The notes under the pieces are model-generated. The model saw only the letters and a list, made by a program, of their open reading frames with translations, was not told the origin of the DNA and searched no databases. Of a DNA stretch of 64,000 nucleotides, positions 7,282-17,097 are shown piece by piece. The translations under genes were made by a program, and so were the position numbers. How positions within the stretch are numbered: the stretch's first letter is position 1; every line of letters starts with the position of its first letter. Source of the DNA: an uncultured Flavobacteriales bacterium (GTDB lineage: Bacteria; Bacteroidota; Bacteroidia; Flavobacteriales; Crocinitomicaceae); NCBI GenBank assembly GCA_946480085.1, contig CAMLHZ010000008.1, positions 62,001 through 126,000 of the forward strand. The letters are read 5' to 3'.

Positions 7282-8142
7282 TTAAAATCCAATACTCGTA
7301 ATTCTATATTCATTCAAATTCTTCGTAAACGCTGTTTCACTGAATTCCGTCATGATCATATGCGTTTCAGCTTCACCTTTTTTGTTGTAAGATGTAAATT
7401 CCATCGTTGTTCCGCTTGCAGGATAATCACCTTCAGGCTGTGCTGTTTTTGAATATTGCATCATGCTTGCAGCAATCTTCGCATTATCGATGATGATGTC
7501 AGTTGTGATCCACATGTCCATTTTTGTTCCATCTTCACTCGTGGCAACATATTTCTCACAATTCTTACCAAGAATCTGTTTCGTTTCACCAGTTTTAGTG
7601 ATTGTTGTTTTTCCTGCTTTCTCGTTATGGTTGTCTACCATTTTTCCAGCCATTTTGTTCGACCATGAAGAAGACATTACTGTAGCTGATTTCGACTTTT
7701 CATCAATAGTGATCATCACTTCGTTCACATAATCATTGATCATTGCTGATTGACCATCGCTCATAACCGTATACATTGCCTCATCTGAATAAGAATAAGC
7801 CATGTTGGTTGTTTTACTTTTCTTCATGTCGGTAATGTCGTAAGCAACCTTCATTTTGAAAGAATACTCTTTCTTGTAGTCGCCTGTTCCTGTTGCCATT
7901 CCTTCCGTTGGAACTGAATCTACGCTTTCAGTTGTTGGTTCAGGAGAAGCACTACTTGCAGGAGCTGCCGGGCTTTCAGATTTTTTGTTTGTAAGACCAG
8001 ATTTCTCTTTATTGGATCTTCCTGTATTGAAATCCTGACTCTCTACTTTATTTTTGGCTGCGCTACCAATGGTTTTTAGCACCTGACCGTTAGCAATAGT
8101 TACTAAGCCTAAAAATGCGATAATAGATAATAATGTTTTCAT
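7282..8142 (-). CDS. Secreted DUF4412-containing protein
   Basis: A 286-residue protein with a signal peptide (MKTLLSIIAFLGLVTIANGQ). A low-complexity Ser/Pro/Glu/Thr linker follows (about 50-80), then a domain (about 90-285) resembling DUF4412, with YSFKMKVAYDIT near its start and ILGKNCEKYVA in the middle. This fold is related to the LolA-like, lipid-binding Bacteroidota proteins whose role is unknown. It is Met- and Lys-rich. An exact -7 element TATATTTG lies on the minus strand at 8166-8173. It is convergent with the SDR gene across a pair of C repeats. Confidence 0.75.
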   Translation of the reverse strand: MKTLLSIIAFLGLVTIANGQVLKTIGSAAKNKVESQDFNTGRSNKEKSGLTNKKSESPAAPASSASPEPTTESVDSVPTEGMATGTGDYKKEYSFKMKVAYDITDMKKSKTTNMAYSYSDEAMYTVMSDGQSAMINDYVNEVMITIDEKSKSATVMSSSWSNKMAGKMVDNHNEKAGKTTITKTGETKQILGKNCEKYVATSEDGTKMDMWITTDIIIDNAKIAASMMQYSKTAQPEGDYPASGTTMEFTSYNKKGEAETHMIMTEFSETAFTKNLNEYRITSIGF

Positions 8143-8165
8143 GTCTTCTGAGATTTACTCGTATA

Positions 8166-8173
8166 CAAATATA
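8166..8173 (-). promoter_or_regulatory. -7 element of the DUF4412 gene
   Basis: TATATTTG on the minus strand, 23 nt before the ATG, predicts a short leader of roughly 18 nt. Confidence 0.55.
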
Positions 8174-8347
8174 GAACAGTTTGACCTTTGATCTTTAAGG
8201 ATTTAATCCCTTCCTATTCTAAATGACTAAATTACGTCTTTTGATGTGTAACTTGACTCCACAAAAAAGAGGATTTTCTATAAAGTTTAAAGAGTTCAAA
8301 AAGCTTACGCCGAAGCATATTCAAAAAGTTCAAAGGAATGAAAAGTA

Positions 8348-8366
8348 GACTGAGGTTCTCGAAGTC
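8348..8366. repeat. Degenerate family C repeat
   Basis: GACTGAGGTTCTCGAAGTC lies 6 nt past the response-regulator stop codon. Read on that gene's coding strand it is GACTTCGA...CTCAGTC, the same orientation as other C repeats at gene 3' ends. Confidence 0.5.
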
Positions 8367-8372
8367 TGTTTT

Positions 8373-9104
8373 CTAGTTAATCCCCAATACCTCCAGCAGC
8401 TCAGTTTTTTTACTTCTGGAAACACCAATTTCTTCCTGGTTGGTAAGAATTACAGATCCACCTTCACCACGAATGTATTTCGCAATGTGATTTAAGTTTA
8501 CTAAATGCGAATTGTGTAAACGGAAGAAATAAGGGAAATCTGCCAATTGACGTTCAATTTCTTTTAATGTTTTCGAAACGGTAATCTTGCGTGCAGGAAG
8601 TACAATTACGGTATAATTTCCATCCGATTCACAACGGATAATCTGCTCCACTTCAACCAATTCAACTCCGTTCAACGACGAAATTGGAATTTTCGGTTTT
8701 AGTCCCAGTTGAGACAGTAGGATAGGAGTAGGCTTCGTTTCCGCGCGTTTTTTTGCAACTCTCGAAACACTTTCTACCAAATCTTCCGCCTCAATTGGCT
8801 TCACCAAATAGTGCACAGCACCGTGCTTAAATCCTTCAAGCGCGTATTCGTCGTAAGCTGTGGTAAAAATGACATCAGCTTCTTTATAGGTTAAAACCGA
8901 AAGCAATTCAAAACCGTTGAGTTGAGGCATTGAAATGTCGAGAAACAACAAATCTGGTTTTTCATTATTGATAACCTCAATTGCGTTTAATGGCGACGAG
9001 ATTTCGGCAATGATTTCGACGTTGGTACAATATTTCTGAATTAGGATAGAAGTTGTTTCTAATCCATGTTTTTCGTCATCTACTATGATGGCACGTAATT
9101 TCAT
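8373..9104 (-). CDS. LytTR-family response regulator
   Basis: A 243-residue regulator with an N-terminal receiver domain (about 1-120; acidic pocket VDDEKHG, phospho-acceptor Asp in LLFLDISMPQ, Lys in LVKPIEA) and a C-terminal LytTR DNA-binding domain (about 140-240; FFRLHNSHLVNLNHIAKY is the family core). LytTR proteins bind DNA through beta strands and often control envelope or virulence genes. The gene starts 13 nt after the sensor kinase gene at 9118-12117 and forms an operon with it, so the kinase is its likely partner. Confidence 0.92.
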   Translation of the reverse strand: MKLRAIIVDDEKHGLETTSILIQKYCTNVEIIAEISSPLNAIEVINNEKPDLLFLDISMPQLNGFELLSVLTYKEADVIFTTAYDEYALEGFKHGAVHYLVKPIEAEDLVESVSRVAKKRAETKPTPILLSQLGLKPKIPISSLNGVELVEVEQIIRCESDGNYTVIVLPARKITVSKTLKEIERQLADFPYFFRLHNSHLVNLNHIAKYIRGEGGSVILTNQEEIGVSRSKKTELLEVLGIN

Positions 9105-9117
9105 AATAATGAATTGC

Positions 9118-12117
9118 TTATAATTCGAAGTACAAGTTAACTAAAGTTCCTTTTGGTTGGTTGTTTTCATCATACAAATCCACAATTTCAAAGTCGTTTC
9201 TCTTTCCGGTTCTGAAACTTAAACCTTTTAGTCGCTCCTTTGTGATTTGTAATCCCACGCTTCCTTCCTTCAACGAACGTTTAGAATTATTTTCTTTTGC
9301 TCTTTCACGCCCAACGCCGTTGTCTTCAACAGTTACACGTAATTCCTTATCCACAATTTTGAATGCGATATGAAGTTCGCCCTTGGTGTCTAATCTCGAC
9401 ATCAAACCATGCCAAATGGCATTTTCAATGAAAGGTTGAACTACCAATGGTGGAAGTTGAACATCAAGTACATTTTGTCCGTCAATTTCAATGTCAAAGT
9501 CAAAGCCATTATCGAATCGCAATTTCTCAAAATCCAAATACAGTTTCATTGCCTGAATTTCATCATAAACGGTGATCATGTCATGTCGTGAATAATTCAG
9601 GATCATGCGCAGTAATTTCGAGAACTTTGCAATATAATTGGCAGCACTGTCAACGTCGTTTTTGAGAATGAATAGGCGAATGGAATTCAAACTATTGAAA
9701 AGGAAATGCGGATTCATTTGTGCCTGCAGTGCTTTCGATTCCATTTCGTTCAAATCAGCAGAAAACTGCGCCTTCATTCTTTCGGTAGTTTCAATACGTT
9801 TAATTCTCAGTCGGATATAGAGCCAAATTCCACTAATGGTAAACACGGCAACGAATAGAATGAACCACCACGTTTTGTAATACGGATTATGAACCACAAT
9901 ATCGTATCCTGAAACAAATTCTCTGTCGCCAACAGTTACTTTCAATTCGAAACGATAACTTCCGCCCGGTAGGTTGTAATAGCTTACTTCATCCCTGTTA
10001 TTTCCTGGTCGCCAAACATCATCCAATCCTTTCAAACGGTATTGAACTTTGTTATCTCCAATTACACCAAAATCCAATACTCCAAATTCGAATTGAATAC
10101 TGTTCTGACTTGCTTTAAAGGTTTTTAAATTGAGTGGCGAATTGTCGTTGTTTAAAACAATAACGCGCTGAATGTAAGGCTTTGGATCATAAATAAGCGG
10201 AAGGGAGCTAACAATTGATCCGCTGACCAGTGAATTTTCCTGAACAAAGAAAATAGAGTTCCCTGAACATAAAATGTTCTTTACGTTATGCAAACCGTTG
10301 CTTTCACCAAGAATTTCGAATTGATTTTTCTTTGAGTCGATGCGAATAACAAAACTGGAACTAAGTACCCACAGGTTTCCGAAGCGGTCTTTGGTTATTG
10401 AAGAAATGGTTTCCAGCGGAAAATCCTTATTCTCGTCGAATTCACGAACCGTTTTTTGCGTTTTGATGTCGTAACCAAACAATCCGCTTGATGATGTTCC
10501 GAACCAAAGGATATTGTTCAAATAGGCTGAAGTGGTAATCTCATCACTAATTCTATTATTCAATTCAGTAAGTGCTTTGAATGTGTTTCGTTTAAGATCA
10601 AATTCGTAGATCCCTTCCGAACCTGAGAGGTATGCCTTTGAACCAATGATAGTAAATGCATTTATTTTTCCACGAACCATCCATGTTTGTTTCGATTTAA
10701 GGTCGGACGCACTTATTCGTTGCCATTGTGTTTCTGATGCATTGAGAACGAAGATCCCATGGTCTTCCCGGTATGCGTAAACAACATTTTGATCAGAGGC
10801 TACCAGTGATGCTCCTCCTCTGATAATAAAGTCAGGAAGTTTACGAACTTCTCCGTTTCTTCTTACTACGAATGTTCCGGAGGGTGTGCAAACCAGAAAG
10901 TCATCATTCTTATAGGTCGAAATGGATTGAATTCCGGTAACGTGATTAATTGCTTTTCCTTTTAATGTTGGTTCCGAAAGCGAACGGAGTTCTACTTTTC
11001 CGTCAGATGTTTCAATCAGAAAAGAAGTTTGTGAGCGATTACTGAATGTGATTTTTGCATCGGTAAATACGGTTCTTGATCCGTAGATCTGGTTTTCGTT
11101 CTGAATAAAAAGCCCTAAATGTTTACTGCAAATAGCTACTTCAGAACCATGTCTTGCAAGACTAAACGGACGAATATCTATTTTTTCGTCACTATCAAAA
11201 CGAATGAAATCCTTTGTTTTTGTATCGAATAGAAGAAATTCCTTGTTTTCAATGCAAGTGTACATATATCTGGTATCGCGCCAGGCTAAACCTGAAATAG
11301 ACGAACCTTGAATTCCTGTGTTTTCATCGTTAAAGATTTTGTATTCTTTCTGAATTTGATCGAAATACAAGAATTTTCCATTTGCCGTTCCGAGATACAG
11401 GTTGCCTTTACCATCTTCCGTAATACTTCGCAGTTGGTTGTCTTCCACTGAAAATTCGGTTCCTTTTGCAATGTGGTTTTTATCGATTAGGAAATACGCC
11501 CATTTACTGGTGTTTTTGTTGAATTGGAATAAACCCAGGTCCGACAAACACCATAAATATTGCTTTGAAAATTTATCCTGAAAAACAGCGTAAAACGTAT
11601 TGGCCTTGAAGGCGTTCAATTTCCTGAATTGTTGAGAAGGAGTGAAGTTTGTTACTTTAGTTGGTTCAATTTTATCCAATCCAGAACCTTGTTGAGCAGC
11701 CCAGATTACATTCACATTGTCTTTACAAAACGACAAGATCTTATTTCCAGAAATTTTCGGGGCTCCCTGTGTGCTCGAATAGTTTTTGATAACAAGCGAT
11801 TTCGTGTTGAGTATCACCAAACCCTTATTTTCAACACTTGCATATATACTTTCTTTTCCGTCGAAAGCAATTGCATTTATTTTATTTCCAAGAATGGATT
11901 TGCTATCGGAACTATTGTGTTTGAAATGAATGAAGCGTTGTCCGTCAAATCTATCGATCCCGTTGTTAGTTGCCAACCATAAAAATCCTTCGTTGTCATA
12001 GGTGAGTGCATTCACCTCATTCGATGCCAAACCATTTTCCTTCGAATAGTGGATTATCCCTCGTTGTCCGAAGGAAAAACAGCTCATAAATAGAAAAAGT
12101 ACTACGATGAAACGCAT
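9118..12117 (-). CDS. Membrane sensor histidine kinase: two-component propeller, Y_Y_Y and LytS-type kinase
   Basis: A 999-residue sensor. Domain order: signal peptide (1-17); repeated Reg_prop blades forming two beta-propellers (about 20-640; the first is NEVNALTYDNEGFLWLATNN); a Y_Y_Y domain (about 650-735; QYRLKGLDDVWRPG, SYYNLPGGSYRFEL); one membrane helix (about 743-765); and a His_kinase domain with QMNPHFLFNSLNS, whose phospho-acceptor His is residue 804. A HATPase with DNGVGRERAKE closes it. The periplasmic propeller probably senses an extracellular cue. It lacks the HisKA dimer helix of classical kinases, as in LytS. CATCTTTG sits 4 nt before the ATG. It is co-transcribed with the LytTR regulator. 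Confidence 0.92.
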   Translation of the reverse strand: MRFIVVLFLFMSCFSFGQRGIIHYSKENGLASNEVNALTYDNEGFLWLATNNGIDRFDGQRFIHFKHNSSDSKSILGNKINAIAFDGKESIYASVENKGLVILNTKSLVIKNYSSTQGAPKISGNKILSFCKDNVNVIWAAQQGSGLDKIEPTKVTNFTPSQQFRKLNAFKANTFYAVFQDKFSKQYLWCLSDLGLFQFNKNTSKWAYFLIDKNHIAKGTEFSVEDNQLRSITEDGKGNLYLGTANGKFLYFDQIQKEYKIFNDENTGIQGSSISGLAWRDTRYMYTCIENKEFLLFDTKTKDFIRFDSDEKIDIRPFSLARHGSEVAICSKHLGLFIQNENQIYGSRTVFTDAKITFSNRSQTSFLIETSDGKVELRSLSEPTLKGKAINHVTGIQSISTYKNDDFLVCTPSGTFVVRRNGEVRKLPDFIIRGGASLVASDQNVVYAYREDHGIFVLNASETQWQRISASDLKSKQTWMVRGKINAFTIIGSKAYLSGSEGIYEFDLKRNTFKALTELNNRISDEITTSAYLNNILWFGTSSSGLFGYDIKTQKTVREFDENKDFPLETISSITKDRFGNLWVLSSSFVIRIDSKKNQFEILGESNGLHNVKNILCSGNSIFFVQENSLVSGSIVSSLPLIYDPKPYIQRVIVLNNDNSPLNLKTFKASQNSIQFEFGVLDFGVIGDNKVQYRLKGLDDVWRPGNNRDEVSYYNLPGGSYRFELKVTVGDREFVSGYDIVVHNPYYKTWWFILFVAVFTISGIWLYIRLRIKRIETTERMKAQFSADLNEMESKALQAQMNPHFLFNSLNSIRLFILKNDVDSAANYIAKFSKLLRMILNYSRHDMITVYDEIQAMKLYLDFEKLRFDNGFDFDIEIDGQNVLDVQLPPLVVQPFIENAIWHGLMSRLDTKGELHIAFKIVDKELRVTVEDNGVGRERAKENNSKRSLKEGSVGLQITKERLKGLSFRTGKRNDFEIVDLYDENNQPKGTLVNLYFEL

Positions 12118-12246
12118 AATTCAAAGATGCAGTTTTTTCTTGAGATGCAGATTTTATTTGACTTTCGTCTTAGTACTCAGTGAAATAGAATTAGCCATTG
12201 GTAGGATTTATTGCCTGAACAGATACCACAATTTAAACTTTGGCGT

Positions 12247-12254
12247 TAATTTTG
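12247..12254 (+). promoter_or_regulatory. -7 element of the PKD surface-protein gene
   Basis: TAATTTTG is an exact TAnnTTTG match 43 nt upstream of the GTG start at 12298, leaving a leader of about 35-40 nt. No convincing -33 TTG at the right distance. Confidence 0.5.
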
Positions 12255-12297
12255 TTATAAAGTTTCAACCTTTTTGGAATTAATACGTTATTACGTT

Positions 12298-14979
12298 GTG
12301 AAACAGTTAATCGTTGTACTTCTTTTGTTTTTAGGATTTGTTCCTACCGCAAACGCTTCCCACATTATTGGAGGTGAGTTTTACTACGACTATTTGGGAA
12401 ACAATGTTTACCGTATTTATGTTGTTGTTTATCGGGATTGTGCTTCAACAGGTGCAGCGTTTGACGACCCATTGATTGTTGGTGTTTTTGATTCTGGCAA
12501 TAACAGAATTGATGAGATCAATATCAATTTTCCGGGAAGTGTGAACTTACCGGTAATTTTTAATAATCCATGTGTTACACCTCCTGGTGGAATTTGTGCG
12601 GAGCGTGCAATCTATACTTTCGATAAACTTTTTCCTCCTACCGTTGGCGGTTATACGTTGGCTTATCAACGCTGTTGTCGCGGGCCAAATGTCACCAATC
12701 TGAATTTCCCCGAAGACACCGGTCTTACCTGGACATGTTTTATTCCGGGAACTCCAAACAACAATTACATCAATAGTTCAGCACGGTTTACGAATTATCC
12801 ACCTTTGGTGATTTGTAATAATGAAGATTTGCATTTTGATCACAGCGCAACTGATCCTGACGGTGATATTTTGACCTATGAATTGGTTACTCCAAATGCC
12901 GGAGCAAATTCTGTAAATCCATTGCCAAATCCAACGCCAAACCCGCCATATCCTTTGGTTTCCTGGGCAGGAGGGTTTAATGCTGCGGTTCCTCTTGGTG
13001 CCGGATCAACAACTACCATAAATCCAAATACCGGAGCTTTATTCGTTGATGCCAATTTACTTGGTTTGTACGTGGTCGGAATTCGTGTGAATGAATGGCG
13101 AAATGGTGTTATTATTAGCTCAACCACCCGGGATTTCTTGTTCCGTGTGGTGAATTGTATTGTGCAATTAACAGCTGATGTTGCTGAACAAGAAGATACT
13201 CCCGGATTTACATCGTATTGTCAGGGCCTAACCTTCACATTTGATAATCAAAGCTCTGGAGCAACTACTTATCAGTGGGATTTTGGAGTGACAGGGATTA
13301 CAACTGATGTAAGTACAGCTTTCGAACCAACTTACACGTTCCCTTCACCTGGAACCTATCATGTAATGCTCATTGCGAATCCGGGCTGGCCGTGTACAGA
13401 TACAACTTATGTCGATTTGATATTAAACAATCCATTTTCTGTAGATATCAACTTTGCAGATTCAACGTGTTTCATTAATAATTCAACTGATTTTCAAGCT
13501 GTAGTAAATGGTCCGGTTGGAACACAACTTACTTGGGATTTTGGTCCGAATGGAAATCCACAGACGGCCACAACAATGAATGTGAACGGTGTGACTTTCG
13601 ATAGTCCAACTGGTAACTATGTGAAATTGGTGGGTGAAACTGCACAATGTGCTGACTCAGTTCAGTATCCGATTTTCTTCTACAATCCTCCAACATCGAA
13701 CCTGAATTTTCAGGCAAATCATGAATGTTTAGGATTTACACAAACGTTTTTGAATGCTTCAAGCGGTGGAACGTATTCCTGGGATTTTGGTGTGAACGGC
13801 ATTACCACAGATGTTAGTACCTTAACTCAACCAACTTACACATATCCTGGTCCGGGAACGTATAATGTTACCTTGATAGCAGAAATTGTTCCGGGTTGTG
13901 CCGATACGTTGGTAGAGCCAATTACCGTTTATGAGCCGCTAGTTGTAGGGATTACTCATCCAGATTCTCTTTGTATCACCAACAATTCAGTGAATTTTGT
14001 GGGCAATGTTTCAGGACCCTCAATCACTCAGTATTTATGGAATTTTGGTTCAGGAGCAACACCAGCAACTTCCACCTCACAGAATGTGGATGGTGTTCAT
14101 TTTACCAATCCGGGAAATCATTTGATAACGTTAACGGCTAGTTTCCTGACCTGTTCCGAATCGGAGAGTACCACGTTGTTCTTGTACAGAGAACCGACAA
14201 TCGACTTTTCAGTGATAGATGCACTGCGTTGTGCGCCACATACTGCTCATTTTGTCAGTAATTGTACTGCCGATACAGAGATTTCATATATCTGGGATTT
14301 CGGTGATGGCGGAACTTCGAGCGAGGAAAATCCTTCACATGTTTATCCGAATCCTGGTCAGTACAGCGTAACACTCGAAATTACTACGGACAAAGGTTGT
14401 ATCGATACGCTTTCAATGGAAGAAATCGGATTAATCGTTGTTCACCCAAATCCAACAGCAAGCTTCACGATTGATAAAGACTACACAGATATCTGTAATT
14501 CAGCAATTCAGTTTTTTGATCATTCACAAGGTGCTTTATATTATCACTACAATTTTGATGACGACAACGGGGTAACTTCAACGGAACAAGATCCAATTTA
14601 TTCTTATGTCGGAGACGGATTCCACACACCTGTTTTAGTGGTTGCTAATGAATTTGGTTGCACAGATACAGCAAGAGCTAGTTTGTTTATTGAACCATTT
14701 ACACCTTACATTCCAAATACGTTTACACCAGATGGTGACGAAAACAATAACCAGTTTGAAGCCGTATTGGTATTAGAAGCTGTTGAATGGAAAATGGAGA
14801 TCTTCAATCGCTGGGGGCAACTGGTGTTCACTACTACAGATCAACACGATTACTGGGATGGAACTTACAATGGAATGGCTTCACCGGAAGGCGTTTACAT
14901 CTATAAAGTAACGTATGTTCCTTGTGGTATTATACAGGATAAAAAACTGATAACGGGACACGTTAGTTTGTTGAGGTAG
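12298..14979 (+). CDS. T9SS type B surface protein with PKD repeats (gliding-motility-associated C-terminus)
   Basis: An 893-residue secreted protein. The likely start is GTG at 12298, because a TTG at 12274 would put polar residues before the signal peptide (MKQLIVVLLLFLGFVPTANA). Mature protein begins SHIIGGEFYYDYLGNNVYRI, a domain common to Bacteroidota surface proteins. Six PKD-like repeats follow (about 300-790), recognisable by WDFG or WNFG cores; repeats 1 and 3 share TDVSTxxxPTYT. The end (about 800-893; IPNTFTPDGDENN, FNRWGQLVF, YWDGTYNG, EGVYIYKV) is the CHU_C/type B sorting domain that directs T9SS export and surface attachment. Likely adhesin-like; the ligand is unknown. Confidence 0.9.
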   Translation: MKQLIVVLLLFLGFVPTANASHIIGGEFYYDYLGNNVYRIYVVVYRDCASTGAAFDDPLIVGVFDSGNNRIDEININFPGSVNLPVIFNNPCVTPPGGICAERAIYTFDKLFPPTVGGYTLAYQRCCRGPNVTNLNFPEDTGLTWTCFIPGTPNNNYINSSARFTNYPPLVICNNEDLHFDHSATDPDGDILTYELVTPNAGANSVNPLPNPTPNPPYPLVSWAGGFNAAVPLGAGSTTTINPNTGALFVDANLLGLYVVGIRVNEWRNGVIISSTTRDFLFRVVNCIVQLTADVAEQEDTPGFTSYCQGLTFTFDNQSSGATTYQWDFGVTGITTDVSTAFEPTYTFPSPGTYHVMLIANPGWPCTDTTYVDLILNNPFSVDINFADSTCFINNSTDFQAVVNGPVGTQLTWDFGPNGNPQTATTMNVNGVTFDSPTGNYVKLVGETAQCADSVQYPIFFYNPPTSNLNFQANHECLGFTQTFLNASSGGTYSWDFGVNGITTDVSTLTQPTYTYPGPGTYNVTLIAEIVPGCADTLVEPITVYEPLVVGITHPDSLCITNNSVNFVGNVSGPSITQYLWNFGSGATPATSTSQNVDGVHFTNPGNHLITLTASFLTCSESESTTLFLYREPTIDFSVIDALRCAPHTAHFVSNCTADTEISYIWDFGDGGTSSEENPSHVYPNPGQYSVTLEITTDKGCIDTLSMEEIGLIVVHPNPTASFTIDKDYTDICNSAIQFFDHSQGALYYHYNFDDDNGVTSTEQDPIYSYVGDGFHTPVLVVANEFGCTDTARASLFIEPFTPYIPNTFTPDGDENNNQFEAVLVLEAVEWKMEIFNRWGQLVFTTTDQHDYWDGTYNGMASPEGVYIYKVTYVPCGIIQDKKLITGHVSLLR

Positions 14980-15100
14980 AAGAGCACGTCTTCCACCAAG
15001 ACCAACTTGAAAACCGAATTAGGATTTCAACCAATTCGAATTTTTCGGGTAATATTGCAACATTACTTTTTAACCTGTTTCGAAGTCTAAATCATGCCAC

Positions 15101-15829
15101 ATGAAAACACGTCAACGTTTCTTCCTTGTTCTGATTTTACTTTCAGTTGTTAGCATTCAAACTGCTTGTGCGGATAAACCCAAAAACATCTTTCATTTTA
15201 GCTTTTCCAAATCATTTGTGTTCTGTCAGAACGCTTTGAACAGTGGAAGTCAAACGGTAACAACTAAAATCATAACGTACGCTGAAGAACTTCGTGTATC
15301 AGAAGCTGAAAATGCTGAAATCAAACGAATTTATGAAGTACTAAATAGTGTAGAAATGAGTGATCACGTTGAGCCTGATGGTTCAATGATGGAAGTAGAA
15401 ATTTACAAGTTTGTATATCTAAGTAAGTGCAATTCCACTACAAAGCTAGAAGTTTTACTTTATTATCTCCAGCGTTTTAGTCATGCAGCCAGGATTATGT
15501 ATTTGCCTGTTGCTTATGGAGAAGATCAGTCTACAGGAAATAAGAGAATTAAGCAACAGCCACTATTTTTACTGCCGTTGTTTTTCGTTGAACGAAATGG
15601 ACTAGGGAATCAGCAGTTTAAAGAAATTATTGAATTGGAGGAAATTAGGGTTCCTGTTTCAACCGAGAAGTATGCGAAGAACGCTTTAAAATTGATCCGA
15701 CAAATTTACTACAATGAAAAAGCGAGTAAAGGCTATTGGCGAACAAATTACCGAACCGAACTGGAGTTGTTGAACATGAGATGTTGGCCAGAACTAAAAC
15801 GAACCAGAGAAAAACGCATAGGGGACTAA
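15101..15829 (+). CDS. Secreted hypothetical protein
   Basis: A 242-residue protein with a signal peptide (FFLVLILLSVVSIQTACA, cleavage near residue 25). The body is helical and charged, with no recognised domain. EVLLYYLQRFSHAARIMYLPVAYG and the C-terminal RxxYRTELELLNMRCWPELKRTREKR segment are notable for Arg/Lys content. There is no T9SS tail. A TAATATTG near 15051 resembles a -7 element. I do not recognise the family. Confidence 0.6.
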   Translation: MKTRQRFFLVLILLSVVSIQTACADKPKNIFHFSFSKSFVFCQNALNSGSQTVTTKIITYAEELRVSEAENAEIKRIYEVLNSVEMSDHVEPDGSMMEVEIYKFVYLSKCNSTTKLEVLLYYLQRFSHAARIMYLPVAYGEDQSTGNKRIKQQPLFLLPLFFVERNGLGNQQFKEIIELEEIRVPVSTEKYAKNALKLIRQIYYNEKASKGYWRTNYRTELELLNMRCWPELKRTREKRIGD

Positions 15830-15861
15830 ATTTTCCTCTTTCAGCTTTCCTCTTTTGCTTT

Positions 15862-16212
15862 TTAAGAGTTAAACTTACTATTCATCGTAAAGCCCAACAA
15901 TTTCGCTCTGGATTTTGCCATTTCCGCTTTTTCGCCTTCGAACAATTCATCTACCGTTTCGGAAAATAATTTCACCCATTCTTCAAAATGTTCTGGCTGT
16001 AAATGCATGTTTTCGTGTTTTTGGGTAACGTTGGTGGTATAACCAGGTTCATCCAGCAAAACAAAGCACCAAAAGTGAATCATTTTAGGCATGTGGTGAT
16101 CGAAATTGAGATTTTTAAAATAAAATCCAATTTTTATATTTTTCAATACTTCGGTATAAAACGTATTGACTAACAGAGTGATATCTTCTTTTGTTGTGAT
16201 GTCTTTTTTCAT
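15862..16212 (-). CDS. Group III truncated hemoglobin
   Basis: The 116-residue product begins at the ATG at 16212; the frame is open upstream but the added residues do not fit the family. It matches the 2/2 globin fold of group III: VNTFYTEVLKN, IGFYFKNLNFDHHMPKMIHFWCFVL, then HLQPEHFEEWVKLFSETVDELFEG, the conserved (H)xxL...HFxxWLxLF segment around the proximal heme His. Such proteins bind O2 or NO in the cytosol and are linked to NO or peroxide detoxification. No neighbour points to a partner. Confidence 0.87.
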   Translation of the reverse strand: MKKDITTKEDITLLVNTFYTEVLKNIKIGFYFKNLNFDHHMPKMIHFWCFVLLDEPGYTTNVTQKHENMHLQPEHFEEWVKLFSETVDELFEGEKAEMAKSRAKLLGFTMNSKFNS

Positions 16213-16453
16213 GATTTGCTCTTTCTGAGAAATAATTTCGAAAAAAATGTTGTTACCAAGTTTACCTTTTCTCATTTACCACATTAACTACTGAGAAAAG
16301 ACATGAAACTAACGCGAAGAAATCTTTCAGCGCATCATTTCCTTTTTCTTTTAATGCTAATTCCAAAATTACAGATTTGGTGTTTGCTAACGTTTGATTT
16401 TTTTTGAATTAAAGACATAAAATACCACCACCTAAAAATCAAAAGTTACTTTG

Positions 16454-16475
16454 AGGCGTCCTATCTGGACGCCTT
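16454..16475. terminator. Candidate terminator hairpin
   Basis: AGGCGTCC (16454-16461) and GGACGCCT (16467-16474) form a strong stem with loop TATCT, 8 nt after the stop codon of the minus-strand gene at 16483. On that strand the downstream U run is poor, so it may end or protect the transcript rather than act as a classical terminator. Confidence 0.5.
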
Positions 16476-16482
16476 TAGTATT

Positions 16483-16959
16483 CTATTCCGATTTCTTTTC
16501 TTCACCAGACCAGTCACAAATTGCAGCAAAGAAAAGACATAACAAGGCTATCAAGACTGTAACGGCTTTGTAACCATTTTCAGGTAATGCTTTAAGAAAA
16601 GCGTTGGAGTTATCCGTGTTCCATGCGTGATAGAAAAGTAGCATAGAAAGTACAAAACACCCAAAACCAACCTTGTAAGAAGTGAAGAAACCTAGCTTAT
16701 ATAAAGGTGTAAATTGATTTATGATCAAATTAAAGAGGAGGAATGGAAGCTTACAGGCGAAAAGAAAAATAATTAGCCCAAATAGAAATTTGAAATGAAG
16801 TAGTTGGTTAGAATCAAATTTCTCGTTATTGATAAGTGATTCGCCGTAGGAACGTTGGTAAACATTCTCAACAAAGAGAACAATAATTGCTGCACCTAGA
16901 AGAGTTGTGTCTTTACCAATCAGTTCCAGATGATTTTTGAAGTTTTCAAGAATAGCCAT
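16483..16959 (-). CDS. Hypothetical integral membrane protein
   Basis: A 158-residue protein with four predicted hydrophobic helices (about 18-32, 54-80, 93-110 and 131-148) and a charged C-terminus (SGEEKKSE). There are no catalytic motifs. I do not recognise the family. It stands alone; a GGCGTCC hairpin follows its stop. Confidence 0.6.
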   Translation of the reverse strand: MAILENFKNHLELIGKDTTLLGAAIIVLFVENVYQRSYGESLINNEKFDSNQLLHFKFLFGLIIFLFACKLPFLLFNLIINQFTPLYKLGFFTSYKVGFGCFVLSMLLFYHAWNTDNSNAFLKALPENGYKAVTVLIALLCLFFAAICDWSGEEKKSE

Positions 16960-17061
16960 ATTAAATAATTTGAAGTTAAAAATTAGAGATTAGCATGATG
17001 CTCATCACTTAAAGTTGCGATTTGTAATCAATTGAAAAGAAATTTGCCAATGGTTTATCGT

Positions 17062-17069
17062 TACTTTTG
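17062..17069 (+). promoter_or_regulatory. -7 element upstream of 17098
   Basis: TACTTTTG is an exact TAnnTTTG match, 28 nt before the ATG at 17098. Confidence 0.45.
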
Positions 17070-17097
17070 ATTGATTTTAATTATCATTAGCAATGAA

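Noticed and set aside
12274..12297. TTG start for the PKD surface protein
   Set aside because: It adds polar residues before a good signal peptide; the GTG at 12298 fits better.
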